Positions 12,641 through 25,608 are shown, numbered from the stretch's first letter. The stretch is DNA of 64,000 nucleotides from Glossina fuscipes (GCF_014805625.2 NW_023998517.1:1160342-1224341), one strand, 5' to 3'. The notes: a model not told the origin generated them from the sequence alone. Numbers and translations: made by a program.

Positions 12641-13921
12641 TTTGAGTGAATTTTCGAGGCAACCATTTATCCTCCGTTTGGCCTAGAAACAATTGATTTA
12701 TGAACTGCTAAGCTGCCCGAATGTTCTTTGAGAGTATGAAATTGACTTTCGTCCAATAAGTCTTGCAAATCATTGTTTTCGAGCTTTTTTGGCCCTCAAG
12801 ATTGTCATTAACATCATAAATCGTTGAAGCCAAATTTGGCAGCTGGGGTATTGTGAAGCAGCATCACCGTAACATTCTGAACGTGTTTAGTGGCTCTCGG
12901 CAGTTGTTCAAATTAAACAACAAAAGTAGTGAATGATTAGCGTAGGCGTACACTGAATAAATCAATGATATGAAATGAGAAATGTTTGGTCAAACCGTTA
13001 TGTATCCTGGTAATTCTCACCTTTTTATCGTTTTTTTCTGTAGAAGTCGCTGGCCAAAATATATGCAACCTCCTAATATACATATTTTAAAAGTCCCCAA
13101 CGTCACGTCCCTTTTTGATTTTTTCCAAAATCATGGCTTGTGCTCTTACTTTTTTGAATGTTATGCACATGATGTCGGAGAGACGTCATAGTTGATCTGT
13201 TGTTTACTTACATGATGCTTAAATGTGGTAAAAAAAGTTTTAAAGTAGAAGGGATTCTAGCGGAACTTTAAGTTACGCGCCATATGAAATTTTTTATTTG
13301 ATTATAAAGTATTTTTCTATATCTGGCATTATGTGAGGATTACCTGTATTTAAAAGCGACTCTCAACGCTTCGTTTTTTTTTTTTTTTTTTTTTTACAAA
13401 ACATTTTCGCAGTTGCAATCCTATGACCATATCCATATTTTGATTCCAAAGTAATCAACTTAAGTAAAGCGGGCCGAAACACTAATAGCAAAAATTAATA
13501 TTGAGTGCTTGTTGTTGTGTCCCCCATTTTAATTTCACAGATTTGTATCTGAAACTGCGGACAACCCCTTTTTTTGTTGCCGTCGTCATCGTCGTTTCTG
13601 CTAAAAACACTGTACAAAGTAATCAATTCAATAACACTTTTCATCACATGGCAGTGATGCGTGCTGAATACAATCTTGTATCCTTTTAAAGGAATTGTCA
13701 ATTTTAAAAATGAACACAACGCACACGCGACGAACATATCATATAAGAGAGACTGAAAGTAACAAGACTCGGAGAAAGTCTAGAACAGAGGCAGGCTATA
13801 GTGAAAACAACAACAGCAAAAATTTATCAAACAAGCACAAAATTAACGCTAGTAGGAAATTTCGCTTGCAATACAGACAAAGGCGGAAATTTTTGTGACG
13901 TGATTTCAACCATGCTGAGAT
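12641..13921. other. gene-free DNA
   Basis: I see no gene. A T run of about 22 bases lies near 13,374-13,395. Frames here are at most 80 codons and have no recognisable motif. Confidence 0.55.
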
Positions 13922-14080
13922 GGGTTGTGTGGGTTGGTCGGTTGGATGGTTAGTTGTTTGGTTGGTTGGTTGACTGAAAAACGCAGTCGACGGTCTTTTA
14001 ATGTAACAACTATGTATGCATGTATGTATGTATGTATGTATGTATGTATGTATGTATGTATGTATGTATGTATGTATGTT
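13922..14080. repeat. compound tetranucleotide tract: (GGTT)n then (TATG)n
   Basis: An imperfect GGTT/GGAT-type tract covers 13,922-13,975. After about 35 bases of unique sequence, a nearly perfect TATG tract runs from 14,011 to 14,079. The TATG part creates repeated Cys-Met-Tyr-Val residues on one strand and His-Thr-Tyr-Ile on the other in two overlapping frames, neither of which is a gene. Confidence 0.95.
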
Positions 14081-14455
14081 TGCACATACATTATACCAGT
14101 AAACTTAAGTAAATTGAAATGAAACGAAATTATAGAAAAAAACAAAGCGAGGATGGCTTGCTTGATTGGTAGTAAAGTCGGGGTTGAGGCAAAAAAAAAA
14201 AAAAAACGCGGTCTTTTAAACAAGAAACTGACGCAGCTGGAAGGCAGTATCATCAGTTAGGACGATGACGAATAAGCTGCACAGAGTTACATTGCTGTCG
14301 CATGTAATTTCGTCCCTGAAGTATGGCCTGATGATGTTGATAAGCAGAAAGCTCACCAGCCGTTCAGTATTTCTCATTAATAACATTGTTTAACGTTAAC
14401 ATCTTATAAAGTTTTCAAGTGATTTTTGAATCTTGCGTTCGTACAAAACTTTTGC

Positions 14456-14493
14456 AAAAAAAAAAAAAAAAACAAAAAAAAAAAATTTTTTTT
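14456..14493. repeat. A-rich run followed by T run (snap-back)
   Basis: About 30 nearly continuous A bases (one C) are followed directly by eight T bases. The two parts can pair with each other. It may be the meeting point of a poly-A tail and other sequence, or replication slippage. Confidence 0.9.
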
Positions 14494-16654
14494 CAATCTT
14501 TTTCTCGTTCTGTATAAGTAGTTGGAAATTATTTTTTTTTATTGTTGCTGTTGTTGTTCTGCTCACTGTATTTATATAATGGTGAGAGGATAGAAATTGT
14601 CATAACTGTAATTTCCGCTAAGGCCTCGTGAGTTTGAATTGTGAACTTGCAAACTCCCCGCCAGGATATCCGGCGAAATATGCAAACTGAAAACGCACAC
14701 ACAAACAAGCACACGCATACATACAGACATTCCGGTATTCTCAGCCGTTCAAAATATACATTCCACAGATGCTTCACCATGTGAAATGGTTATTGTTTTT
14801 GTTGTTACCTTTGTCGGTGGTATGCAAAGCATGAATGCTTTCATATAAATATATATACATAAATACATACATGCCTACATATTTATATAAACGATGGTGA
14901 TGGTTATGGATGTAAATATGAAAAGAAGAGTAAGAGAGAATTGTCAAGCAATAGCTTTTATAAATTTACACACAAACAACGCTTGGCTTACCGCAGTCCC
15001 ACCACACACAACGCCATGGGTGGTCAATAACACAAGCAAACACATAGACTACGAAGATAAATAATAAAAATGCAAAAAAAAATAAAAATAAAAAAAAAAA
15101 AATAGGGAGAAAACATCAGTATCATCAGCACAATGTAACGTTATTATCATCCTTTGTAACAACAAAAGCTTTTGTGTCAACGCCATCAACAACATTGAAA
15201 TCAATTCACTGTGTGCTGCTGTTGTGTCTGTATCGTAACCGTATATACCTAACATAACATTTTATATGTGTTTTTGTGCGTATAAATATGTGTAAATTTA
15301 CGTATATGCATCATGTACACCTACAAAATAGAAACGCACATCTGCACCTTTCCCGTATGAATTCATTTTCATTATTAGGTGTGATGGAAAAAGTACTATA
15401 AAAACCAACTCAAAATTGTGGCGTAGAAAATGCACTAATACACGGATATATAGTTCCACTATATATATATATATATATACGTGTGATATGAATATGAATT
15501 TAAATCTATTGTTTCGCTTCGTCTCTATCATATTCCCCGACATTGCCAGCGTTGTGTAGTTTATTTCCACCTTTTTTTCACTTGCACTTGCTTACACAGC
15601 AGGATCATCGTCATCATCGCAATAGATTCGTACACATACACGTACATATGCACACAGAACGGTATCTCTCAAGCTAATGTCTAGCGGGGGGTTGATTCCT
15701 CTTCGCATCAAAGTGTCAATCGCATTGTTATTGTGAGAAATTATGAGTTTTTCTTATACCAACGAAAAAGAAAGAAAAAAACAACAGAGGATAAGGAAAA
15801 ATCACAGACCAGAAAGTGTGAATATTACAAACCCCCTTTCCCCCTTTTGAAAAAAAACAAAAACTGAACTTCCGAAAGACAGTGAAGAAGAAATTAGAAA
15901 ATGTTTTCCAATTTAAATATTTGAAATTCTTCCTTGCTCGTAATTAAACATTTCTGTTTGTTGTTTAAATTTTTAATAAAAATAACAGCCTTTCACTTGT
16001 TACAAGTTTTTTATGACTACTATACAATATTATTTACGACACACTTTATTGAAGGGGCTAGAAATGGCTTGACTGCAAGAGAATTAGGCAAGTGAAAAAG
16101 AAACGACGCTAATTTGGCTGAAATTAGGACTTTACCTCCTAAGGAGAAGAGCCAAGGACCATATGGTGAACTAGTTTGAACTTTCGATTAATCATAAAGA
16201 AGTAACAATTTGCGTCTAACGCGGCCGATACACGAATAGCTCGTCTTGCGAGTTGTTTACCCTGAAGACTTTTACTTTTACACTCTTCAGGCAATTCTTT
16301 CTCTCGAGCTCTTTCAAGCAGTAATAACATTTGCTGGATTTGTTCTATGGTGAGAGAATCATATAATCGACAAATGGTTTCTCACGAGCCATGTACGTAA
16401 GACTTGCCGCGCTTTAATCAATTTTATTAATTGGCTTTCCCTCAAAGCTATCTAGCGTCCACTTGGCAAAAAGCTTTTCTAAGAATAAACGCCTAAGACT
16501 TACCATATGAGTAACAGCTCTACTGAGGGCTAAAAAACTCATCTCGAATTACATGGCGGCGTTGCTCTATCAATATGAATAAATTTTGAAGTCAGGATAC
16601 TGAAAGTTCTCTGTGGAATGTTGCATGTTGCAAACTTTTTTGTTTATTATCACA
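14494..16654. other. gene-free DNA with a few simple repeats
   Basis: I see no gene. An A-rich tract lies at about 15,068-15,102 and a TA tract at about 15,460-15,479. A short inverted repeat (CCTGAAG / CTTCAGG) at 16,261-16,291 is chance-level. The longest frame is 90 codons and is built partly on the TA tract. Confidence 0.55.
15460..15479. repeat. (TA)n microsatellite
   Basis: A pure alternating TA tract of about 20 bases. Confidence 0.94.
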
Positions 16655-16800
16655 CAAGGGATGTCCCCTTATTCGATAACGTTCGTAAACAAGTGAGGAA
16701 AGAGAAAGCCATAGAGAAACGGCTGTAGCCTAAAAATGGCGTAAGCAGTCGATATGTTACGCCCTTACCGACTGAGCACTTATTACAATTACGACTAATT
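16655..16800 (-). mobile_element. SINE relic (tRNA-derived family, copy 2)
   Basis: Read on the minus strand this shows AGTGCTCAGTCGGTAAGGG, GCGTAAC, a CT-rich TTTCTCTTTCCTCACTT block, then TTATCGAATAAGGGGACA. The same order occurs in copy 4 near 49,340-49,490, including the exact TTTCTCTTTCCTCACTT block. The tRNA-like head is eroded and may extend to about 16,860. It lies head to head with copy 3. Confidence 0.7.
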
Positions 16801-16924
16801 ACATATTGCAAACGAGATTAAGTTGATATGGAAAGATGGTTAGTGCACTGACAGCATTAGGATTCTGCCGGAAAGATGGTAGACAGTTATCACAAACAAA
16901 ATGCGGATTTATTAACTGTAAATA

Positions 16925-17110
16925 TCACGAGCACCACGTCAGATTTCGAGGATTTAAGCCGCAGAGCGGTAAAGTCTACTTTTGTCATAATTGTAGTGAG
17001 TGCTCAGTCGGTAAAGGTATGACCGAATGGACAAACATCCACTAGGCAGCAGCAATCATTACCTGGCTATTTGCTTCACACTATTCCGTGAGTGGGAAAC
17101 GCCCCTTGAG
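16925..17110 (+). mobile_element. SINE relic (tRNA-derived family, copy 3)
   Basis: A recognisable but decayed head, TTTCGAGGATTTAAGCC at the B-box position, is followed by TCATAATTGTAGTGAGTGCTCAGTCGGTAAAGG. This last block is the family signature and the inverted match of copy 2. A 69-codon frame at 16,836-17,045 runs through it and is not a gene. Confidence 0.7.
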
Positions 17111-17283
17111 GTGAACCCTGAACGACTCATTCAATAAACATGCGCTTGCCTTTGGTATAAAAGAGAATTAACGAAAAAAAGGCGCTACACTGGGCCACAG
17201 TCTACCATTACATATTCTGCGTCACTAAGTTTAATGCAGTTATTCTTATAATGACCTTTCAAAACAAGGCAACTGGTCTAAGA
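17111..17283. other. short unique stretch with TATA-like motif
   Basis: A GTATAAAAGAG motif near 17,155 resembles a TATA box, but no initiator or exon is apparent downstream. Confidence 0.3.
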
Positions 17284-17528
17284 AGCGCTCCGATCCGAAC
17301 CATCTTCAATAACTGTCATCCCTGGGCCAAAATACGTCTGTGTACCAAATTTTATCAAAATATCGCAGAAATTGCGACCTGTACGTTGGACAAAAGAATT
17401 CAAGGCGGACGGACGGGCAGAACAGCTTAGTAATTCTGAAAGAAAGTGATTCCGAAACGTTCGGTGCGATAAAAGATAGGTTTATCTCAAGTCTGACTGT
17501 ACGACAAGTGGTGTAACGTATAAAAAAA
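17284..17528 (+). mobile_element. GTCY-type dispersed repeat (mini-me/DINE-like), copy 2
   Basis: One of the fuller copies. In order: GCTCCGATCCGAACCATC, GGGCCAAAATACGTC, a TCAAAATATCGCAGAAATTG block, GGCGGACGGACGGGCAG (the GTCY tract on the other strand), a GATTCCGAAACG block, GTGCGATAAAAG, GGTTTATCTCAAGTC, and the end CAAGTGGTGTAACGTATA. A minus-strand frame of 77 codons inside it is not a gene. Confidence 0.75.
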
Positions 17529-17850
17529 TTTACCAACAATTTAATTTTCAGTTAACATTTAAATTTTTTTATTTTAATTTAGTAAATATTTTAGAATAAA
17601 GCTCGACATTTATTGTTACAAATTTTATAAACATAATAATAAAGAAAAGTTTAATGTTGTGTAGGCATATGAATGAATGTGATTGCGTTTGTGCGCCTAT
17701 GCATGCAATAACATTGGCAACAATAGGAATATGAAGTTTTTGTTACGATCATAATTCATTCGGTTTGACACAGCAGTCGAATTCAATTATTTAATCAATA
17801 AAATTAATTTTCGTTTCATATTTTGTCACAAGCAATGAATGTGCATTTTC

Positions 17851-17864
17851 ATATAAATATATAC

Positions 17865-17899
<35 letters not shown>
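17851..17899. repeat. (TA)n microsatellite with ATAC interruptions
   Basis: Alternating TA with two C interruptions, ending in an uninterrupted run of about 20 bases. Confidence 0.94.
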
Positions 17900-18612
17900 G
17901 ATGCATATATGCATAAATAGACTGTAACGCAAGCAAACATAGCCACCTAGAACGCATACACACATACATGCATAGCAATGTTTTACACGTAACACGTATT
18001 AATGTTTTGCAAGGGGAAACGAAGGGAATAGATAGGGGGATGGATTTTTGGTGGAGGGGCTAATAACCCATGCTCGCACATTATTTACATATTAGATAGT
18101 ATGTGAGATGCCAAATGGGAAACTAAAATGTTATTGGCACTCGCAAAGGCAAAAGAGAGTGAATGACTGCCAACTACCATCATCACTGGTGATTGCTATT
18201 AATATGTTATTGTTTGCCCTTGGCTCGTCGCTTCATAAGGAGGGAAAAACGTGTGCTAATGTTGTGAGTACGTATATATTATGCAAAGCATCCAGGCATG
18301 CACTTATACTCTTTTTGCTTATCTAAACAAATTGTGGAGCTATGTATATATATATATGTGCATGTATGAGCTCTGCCCTTTTGTGTTTTGCGCTGCCAGG
18401 ATAATAATGTCAATGTAAACAAAATGTACATAAAACATATTTACACATATGCACGCAAGTAGAGAAGCACTTAACACATTCCAATTGCTGAAAATAAATG
18501 CTTTACTATACTATCGTTCAAATGTTTATTTTAACTAAAATTAGCCATAAGACGAAAGCCTTTGTTAAGCTATTGTTTGCCTTTTTTCTTTTCTTCATAA
18601 GTTTACATAAAG

Positions 18613-18633
18613 AAAAAAAAAAAAAAAAAAAAA
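18613..18633. repeat. poly-A homopolymer
   Basis: About 21 consecutive A bases. Confidence 0.95.
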
Positions 18634-18756
18634 CGGAAAAAAATTAATTCATTGTTCATTGTCACTACTTTTGTTGTCACCCTGACTGGCTTTACAGTTA
18701 TTTGAAATAATCTGCTTACAAAACATTCACTTGCATGCAAGCACCGTACCGTACCA

Positions 18757-18792
18757 TGATCATCATCATCATCATCGTCATCGTCATCATCC
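18757..18792. repeat. (CAT)n trinucleotide repeat with CGT variants
   Basis: A run of ATC/GTC trinucleotides. On the minus strand it could encode an Asp run, but the flanking frame shows no recognisable protein. Confidence 0.92.
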
Positions 18793-20944
18793 TCACTTAA
18801 AGATAAGCAACACTCTAAGGATATTCAGATAATATATAGATTTTAGAAAATTTTTAATCAAGATGTCACTTTACACTTGACTTTGAAGAAAAGAATAAAT
18901 ATTCATTCGTTTTAATTTATCGTCGATTTTATTGGCTTCGTCACTAGACTGGTAGTTGACAGCAATTAATATTCATTGTTGTCTAAACTGCTATAAAGTG
19001 TAAAATTTGTTTTTTCATTTTATTAGATATTTTCCTCCCTTTCACATGCGAGAGATATATCTGCAATCACTTTTCGTTTCAGAAGGATTGAATCATTGGA
19101 ATATTTTATAAGTTAATGATTCTATTAAGAATATCTCGATTTATTTTTTTTTTTTTTGTTGCTCTCAAATCTATACGCATACTTGTCTTATTGCCACCCG
19201 ATTAAAATGGTATTTCGTGGCTGAGTTGAGAGCGTAAAAAGTTTTCTTAAGATATGCCAGCGAGAAAGTGTTCCTTACAGAGTTGTAATCGCAGGCGTGT
19301 TCTTAGACCGATTTTAAATTTATAATCTAAAATTCTAAAGCAAAAATATATAAGCCAACTTTAGCTCTGCGTGTCAAGCTTTGCGGCGTAGCATCACCCA
19401 CTCACAGATGAAGGGTTATGTGATGAATAAATCAGGATTAGATAAAACTGAGTTATAGACGTAGCCCCCAGACTATTATGAACACATTGATGAATCGCTG
19501 AAGGTCTGGATTGGGATGGCCCTACGTAGGGATGAATCGTTCGCACTCTGAGATAAGTTTGCATATCGTGATAATACGACCACAAATAAACTTGTGCAGG
19601 TCAGCGAAGTAAAATTTGATGTTCATGGATATTCATGAATATAGTCGTTTCTGTCTTAAAGCACATGCGTGACAGCGGCATAGATCTGCCAACTTGTTTG
19701 CTTCGATTCTTGGACCTTTTGCAAAAGTTGTTATTTAGTAGACTTGTTGACATTAACAATCGCTATTATTACCCTAGTCCAGGAAGGAGTAGTCCTGCTC
19801 TTCTCGTAATCATAGGAGCTTAAATATATTTATGTGTGGTCATCTAAACCTCGTAACCTTGGCAAAGCTTTCTGCTATGAAAAGATTGCAAGATGCCTCA
19901 CTCAGTATGTAGTCTTCCCGTTGAACGGTGAAGTATATAGAAAAGGATATCAAACAAATGATTGGTTTAAGTTTGATATTTTCAAAATTTACGTACCTAA
20001 TTCTCGTGAGCACTTATTAATGCATATCAAAGCAAGAATCGCTTTCATAAGAAGTCTACACAGTTCTCTACTTCCCTATTAAGGAACAAAAGTTTATGGC
20101 TTATCGACTCTTAGCGTTGCTTCTTAGAAGCCTACAATATTGCTGTCAAGCTATTCCGATATGATTGTGTTTTGAAAATAAGTCTTTAAACTGCAGATAT
20201 GCGAGTCGAAAATTTAATGCCGATCTGTGACTGTCTGGAAACAAAGTCATATCCCTTGAAGTATGGTGCTGAAGCCCGCTAAAAGGAACGCTTTGCGTCA
20301 ATGCCAATCGTTATCTCTACGCGAAGAAAGCTTTGCTAATGATCTTTGCAGCTTTTAGCGGAGAGTCTAATAAAAATTTATTAAATGTTACTTTACAATA
20401 TTGCTCTTTGAATGTCCGTCTTTTATACATCACAAAATTTATTTATTACAACACAAACTTCATTATTTAGACTTGTAGTGAAGACTTGAATGTGAAGCCG
20501 ATCATTACCTTTAAATTGTAGTTCAATGCGTTCTTCTACGAAACATTAAGAAACATAGTTATACAAATTGATATTTGGTTGTCTTAAAATGAAATCAACA
20601 AAATATTTAACATCTTTATAAAAGAAAAATTTCAATAAAATACGTGACACAACAGAAATATGCACTATGCGAGTAAACGCATACGCGACACAATCTCTTA
20701 AGTACTCGTCTTCACACACGTACAATTTCGCTGATTGTCGTTCGTAGTGGATATTGCATGTGTATCTAAAGTATTTTATAAATGTAACCGAGTGTGCATT
20801 ACTACATACATATCACTAAATTGTGCGATATTGCAGTGATTTGTGTGTAAGCATGAATGTATTATTGTATTTGCAATATCAAGCGACTGAAATCGTATAA
20901 AATGCAAAGTGTACGTTTATATGTAAACGTAAAGTTGAAAGCAC

Positions 20945-21014
20945 ACAGCAACCAGCATCCAGCCAGCTAGCCAGTCAGCCAGTCAGCCACTCAGCCAGTC
21001 AGCCGGTCGTCCAG
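20945..21014. repeat. short minisatellite, CAGCCAGT-type units
   Basis: Units of CAGCCAGT and close variants (CAGCCACT, CAGCCGGT) are tandemly repeated about seven times. There are no distinct spacers, so it is a minisatellite and not an array of another type. Confidence 0.88.
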
Positions 21015-21599
21015 CTATTCAAGAGTTAAAGAGTTAAGAAACTAACCAATCGACTTTAACAGCAACAACCAAGTCAATGTTTTGTTATTGGCAATGAACG
21101 CATGGCATGAATGGCAACATCACATCAGAATGCTGTTCAACACTTTCAGATGACAATGCTGATACTGTTAATCGGCTGAATAAAAATGTAAATTGAGCTA
21201 AGACCATTTTGCCACAATGATTTTTCATACCCACCACATGAGGCATATTAGATTTACCAAACAGTTGTTAAAGGCACAATACATCTGCTGTTTTTCTTTT
21301 GTTTTGATTAACATACGATTCTAAGCTAACTTAGCCGAGTCTATCCGTTCAATAGCATATAGCATCTATTTGGAGTGTTATCGGTTGAGGAGAAAAGTCA
21401 GAACTTTGTAAATACGATTTCAGCTTAGACACATAGATTAAGGAGAAGAATAGAAGCGATTCGCCTTCAAACACGCCTCCAATGACTAAAAAAGTATTAA
21501 AATTATTTTGAAAAAAAAAAACGAATGTTTTACATATTGATCCATAAATTTGAAGCTTAGTTGAACAGTTTATTTTTGCATTGTTATTAAGTATGTGTT
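21015..21599. other. gene-free unique DNA
   Basis: I see nothing beyond unique AT-rich sequence and a short A run near 21,511-21,521. Confidence 0.5.
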
Positions 21600-22025
21600 T
21601 AAATCATACAGTATCGAAGATTTGACGTCAAACCTACAGAACCTTCTTCGTTGACAACACAGAGCATTAGCTAAGAAGAAACTTCTTTTCAGCCAACTTA
21701 TAGACATCATCGTGATCAGTACAGTTTGGACGTTTGCGACTTGAAGCTTATTTGAACCTAGACTTACAAATCCTATTAGAAGTGATCGATAAGGTGCCCC
21801 GATCCGAACCAAAAGGATGCGCGTCCTTTGGCCAAAGCACGTCAGTGTACCGAGTTTCATCAAAATATGTTAAAAGTTACCCCTGTGGGTTAAATAAATG
21901 GCAGACAGACGGACGGACGAGCTTAGATAGATTCTGGAAGTATTTGGATGTTGCTGGAAGGGTTTGGATGTTTATCTGCACAAACTTACTAAATCCTTGC
22001 ACCAGAATTGGTGGTTTGGGGTATG
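21600..22025 (+). mobile_element. GTCY-type dispersed repeat with extended 5' part, copy 3
   Basis: The 3' core begins near 21,793 with GGTGCCCCGATCCGAACC, then TTTGGCCAAAGCACGTCAGT, TCATCAAAATATGTTAAAAG, and the tract CAGACAGACGGACGGACGAG. It ends near ATCTGCACAAACTTACTAAA. Upstream, about 190 bases including AGAACCTTCTTCGTTGA, ATCGTGATCAGTAC and GGACGTTTGCGACTTG also match the copy at 34,400-34,955, so the element is longer than the core seen elsewhere. Two frames of about 100 codons cross it on opposite strands; neither is a gene. Confidence 0.75.
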
Positions 22026-23087
22026 AAATTATATAAAATGGTTGGCCTTTCGTGCATTAAAGTTCATAAAACAATATCAAGTTTTACAACAAAAAATATT
22101 TCGTCAAGCTTCTCTTTCAATGGAATGTCTACAATTTTCTTAAGAGGGAGAACACACGCACCCAACACTACCATTCAACTGTTAGCCAATTGTTATTAAA
22201 AATTGTTTCTATTGAACACCAAGAAAACGGATAACACATAATATGTTCCTTCTTACTCCGATATGTAATTCAAGCATGTATTATAAGAAATGCGTGTCTT
22301 AGTCATTTAAAGGACGCGACAACCGGTTAAATAAAACTCAATAAGTGATAAGATGTTAAAAAAAAGAAACAATGCGAACAGAATGAAGCGAGAGAGACAC
22401 CACACTGTTAGTAGCAATACATGTTAACAGCTGATGGTACGATGGATGGACACGAGTTTTATGCCGTTACGCTGCTACGTCAGAGCCAGCTAAGAAAAAT
22501 TTGAAAAACAACAGCTGCATAAAATAGTATAAGAAATATTAAGCCTGATAAAAAAGTTGGTGTTAGTTGCTGCAGCTTAACGTCAGTGGATAGGAGTTCA
22601 AATGAATGAAATGGATTCTAACATCTCTCCTCTGCCTATTGTATAATTTTGTTTAAGGCAATTTTTGGTGCCAGCTCTCTCCACTCTATTCAAAATGATT
22701 TTACAGTTCATTTATTCCAGGTCATGCTTCCTAGCAAAATGTTTACAAACATTGAATGGATTTCAAACCAATTTTTTTTTTCTTTTGTGAAAATTGCAAG
22801 TCAATCAATGCAAATTTCTTTACTTGAGTCAAGCAGGTACACACTATACAACATGTTTTATTTCTACACACTTGTTTGTCTTTCCCTTTAATCCTTCTCG
22901 GATTACTTGCACAGTTGCTTGACAAAGAGTCAATAGAATCCTCTCTTTGGCGTAGTGTTTTTGTTGACATAAACACAACGCCCATTTTATGTTTAGCAAT
23001 ATTTAGAAAAGTGAAAGTTTTATCCTTGAAATCCGTATGGGAATAATAAACAAAGAAACGAAACCCTTTGTTCAGACAGAAGTAACC

Positions 23088-23107
23088 AAAAAAAAAAAAA
23101 AAAAAAA
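23088..23107. repeat. poly-A homopolymer
   Basis: About 20 consecutive A bases; the reverse strand gives the Phe run of a spurious minus-strand frame. Confidence 0.95.
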
Positions 23108-23412
23108 CCCGAATTACCAAAATTTATGCAATTAAACATTCAAGAGGATATACCAAAACAATAAACCAACAACAAAAGATATTATTAAAATACGAAAACA
23201 GTTTAGCTACACTTTCGCTCAGCTCAACTTTTTAAAGTAAGTAGGGATCGGAAATAAGCGTATAAACTTTATGAAATATTTACCGTATAATAAACTTTAT
23301 ACGGCTTCATTTTCATCTTACGCTAAAGATTATTAATATTATTATTTTAATTTTAAACTAATGAATTGAATTCTTAGACTAAAAAAAGAGACTAAAAGAT
23401 TAAAAGACACTC

Positions 23413-23443
23413 TTATATACATATATATATATATATATATATG
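23413..23443. repeat. (TA)n microsatellite
   Basis: Alternating TA with one C interruption near its start. Confidence 0.94.
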
Positions 23444-25608
23444 TACGTAATACATAACTCAATAAGTTTGCAGGGCAATATATAAATAGATGTCGCCAGA
23501 CATCTGGTTGAGAAATCCATATGACTTTTCGATCGAAAATTAATTGTAAATGCTTTGCCAAATTTAAATAAAGTCCTATGGACATCAATGAGACTGAACG
23601 CTTTGATCACTCGAATTTGGACTCTGTTCCAGAGAATATGACCAAATACTCGAATTCCTTTTGGAAAACCGAAAAAAGGAAATTGCCTGAGATAACTGAC
23701 ACCCTAAAGGTACGAAAAGACGGCATTCAACACGTTTACCCATCAGCAAGGTCCGTTCGAAGAAGCTCCCGTGTTCGCTTACCGCTCACGCTCATATCGC
23801 AGCTTTTCAAGCGAAATAGAAACGATTTTTTTGATGCGATATGTAACAATGGATAGATTCGTGGAACCATTGCTATACTCCAGAGCCGAATTGATAACCA
23901 TCCCAGTCGACAGAGCCCATAAAATGGGAGAACTCGACTATGTGCGAAACTATGGCTGTACTGATTATTTTGGGATGCACATAGCATAATATTCATCGAC
24001 TATCTTCAAAAGGAAGAGAGGATCAAAATATATTACATAGCACTATATATACAACATAGCACTATAAGAGTGTTTGAACGAAGAAATTGCAAAAAAAAAA
24101 ATACAATATTGCGGATCCTATGTGGTTATTGAGTGATGTTTTAAACATTTAATTTTCTCTAAGGTCACATTAATAATCTGTACCAGGCCTTGTGCCTGAT
24201 CAAAAAAAGCAGAAAATACACGATTACGTACAATTTTAGTAAAAAGTGATCTTGTAACCGAAACAGGATTTAACTGACATATGACACTTAACCAAATACT
24301 TATGCACACATGAACACGCACACGTAGGAATCATTATGCAATTTATTGCAATAAAAAAAGTCAAGGTTGAATTTTCAACTCTTGCAGCGCAGAATGACAT
24401 TATTCTACTTATGGATGTCGCATCTTTCTTTGGTGAAGCATTACTATTCCCAAAAAGAAGGTCACAAATTTTATTTGGTTTTTGCAGAAATTTATTTTAC
24501 CATTTCAGTGAGCAATTAGTACAACAATTAGATCATAGACATTGTATGTAGCATGCATTAAGACTTTCGCATAATCTACGGTTCATTTTGTGCTCTAGTT
24601 TTTAATGTAATTTTTCTTAACTGTTAAGGTTAAGATTAGCTTACGTAAGAACATTACAACATAAGTACCGTTTAAAATTGCTGTTACAGTTACCTTGATT
24701 TCATTGTTCAAGGTTCCTAATTATAAAAAATCAAGGGGAAGAGATTCCATTTAACATGGGTATGCATATATTCTTATAACTAAGCGTGAATTTTGGTAAA
24801 TGGATACGCGTTACAATATGAATAACTTTCCAAATATTATTTATTCATAGTTTGACCTTTAAAGCTGAAAGCAAAATTCGTCGCTTTGCAGGCGGTATAA
24901 TGCGAGGTTTCACAATCTCAACGGGAATATTACGCATTAGCTAGTGGCTGAAGAAGTGAACATTTTCTTAAACGGACTTTTTTCTCCGCGTCGTTTTTTT
25001 CCTTGTCCTCCTTCGCTTCCGCTTCTTCCTCCTGGTTATCGCGTCTTCCCTTTGGTCGCATTTTTTATTTTTAACTCTTCCGTAAATTTCTTCTGTTACA
25101 ACTAATTGATAGAAAACCTTAATCATTAACAATTTTAATTTAATATATAAGTAGTCATCATATCCCCACAATAAGCGAGGGTTTAGTGAACGGAATTTGC
25201 ATACCGACTGCATACTTCTTGTGGAAACAAAATTTTCTTCTCTTCACAATGAAATAAGGAAAACTAAGTATAATATTAGAGGTCGCTTATTAACAAACAA
25301 AGAATTTGTTCCACACACTGACAAATCGTTCGAAAAATTCCCGGCTTAATAGTTGAAAACCCTGAAATAATAAATCTGAACACATATTTATTCCTCAAGC
25401 TCTCCTTCGTTTGCTACCTAGCCTTAAAGACTATGCAATAAATGCATGAAGGACTAACTTAACCTTTGGGTTATATTGCGTATGATCAGACCTATTTCGA
25501 AGGCGATAACATCGATTTTCACATTTTACTAAGGTAAAAAAATTTATTGATTAATTTAATTGAAAACTAATACTACTACTTGGCTTAATAGAGTTCTTTC
25601 TATGAAGC

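Larger units (their letters stand above)
17529..20944. other. gene-free DNA with simple repeats
   Basis: I see no gene. The TA, poly-A and GAT tracts listed separately lie here, plus a T run near 19,143-19,157 and a 14-base perfect palindrome ATATTCATGAATAT at 19,629-19,642. Frames of 62-82 codons at 19,635-20,082 show no known domain. Confidence 0.55.
22026..25608. other. gene-free DNA
   Basis: I see no gene. Overlapping frames at 23,578-23,996 on both strands (up to 92 codons) contain no motif I know. There are two copies of ACATAGCACTATA near 24,035-24,066 and an A run at 24,090-24,101. Confidence 0.55.

Noticed and set aside
13906..14253. 115-codon minus frame with His-Thr-Tyr-Ile repeats
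   Set aside because: The repeats are the translation of the TATG microsatellite.
16836..17045. 69-codon frame with several Cys and His residues that might look like a metal-binding domain
   Set aside because: It lies across a SINE copy, and the Cys/His spacing fits no known domain.
20945..21014. Possible CRISPR-like array
   Set aside because: Units are eight bases long and adjacent without spacers, and the window is clearly eukaryotic.
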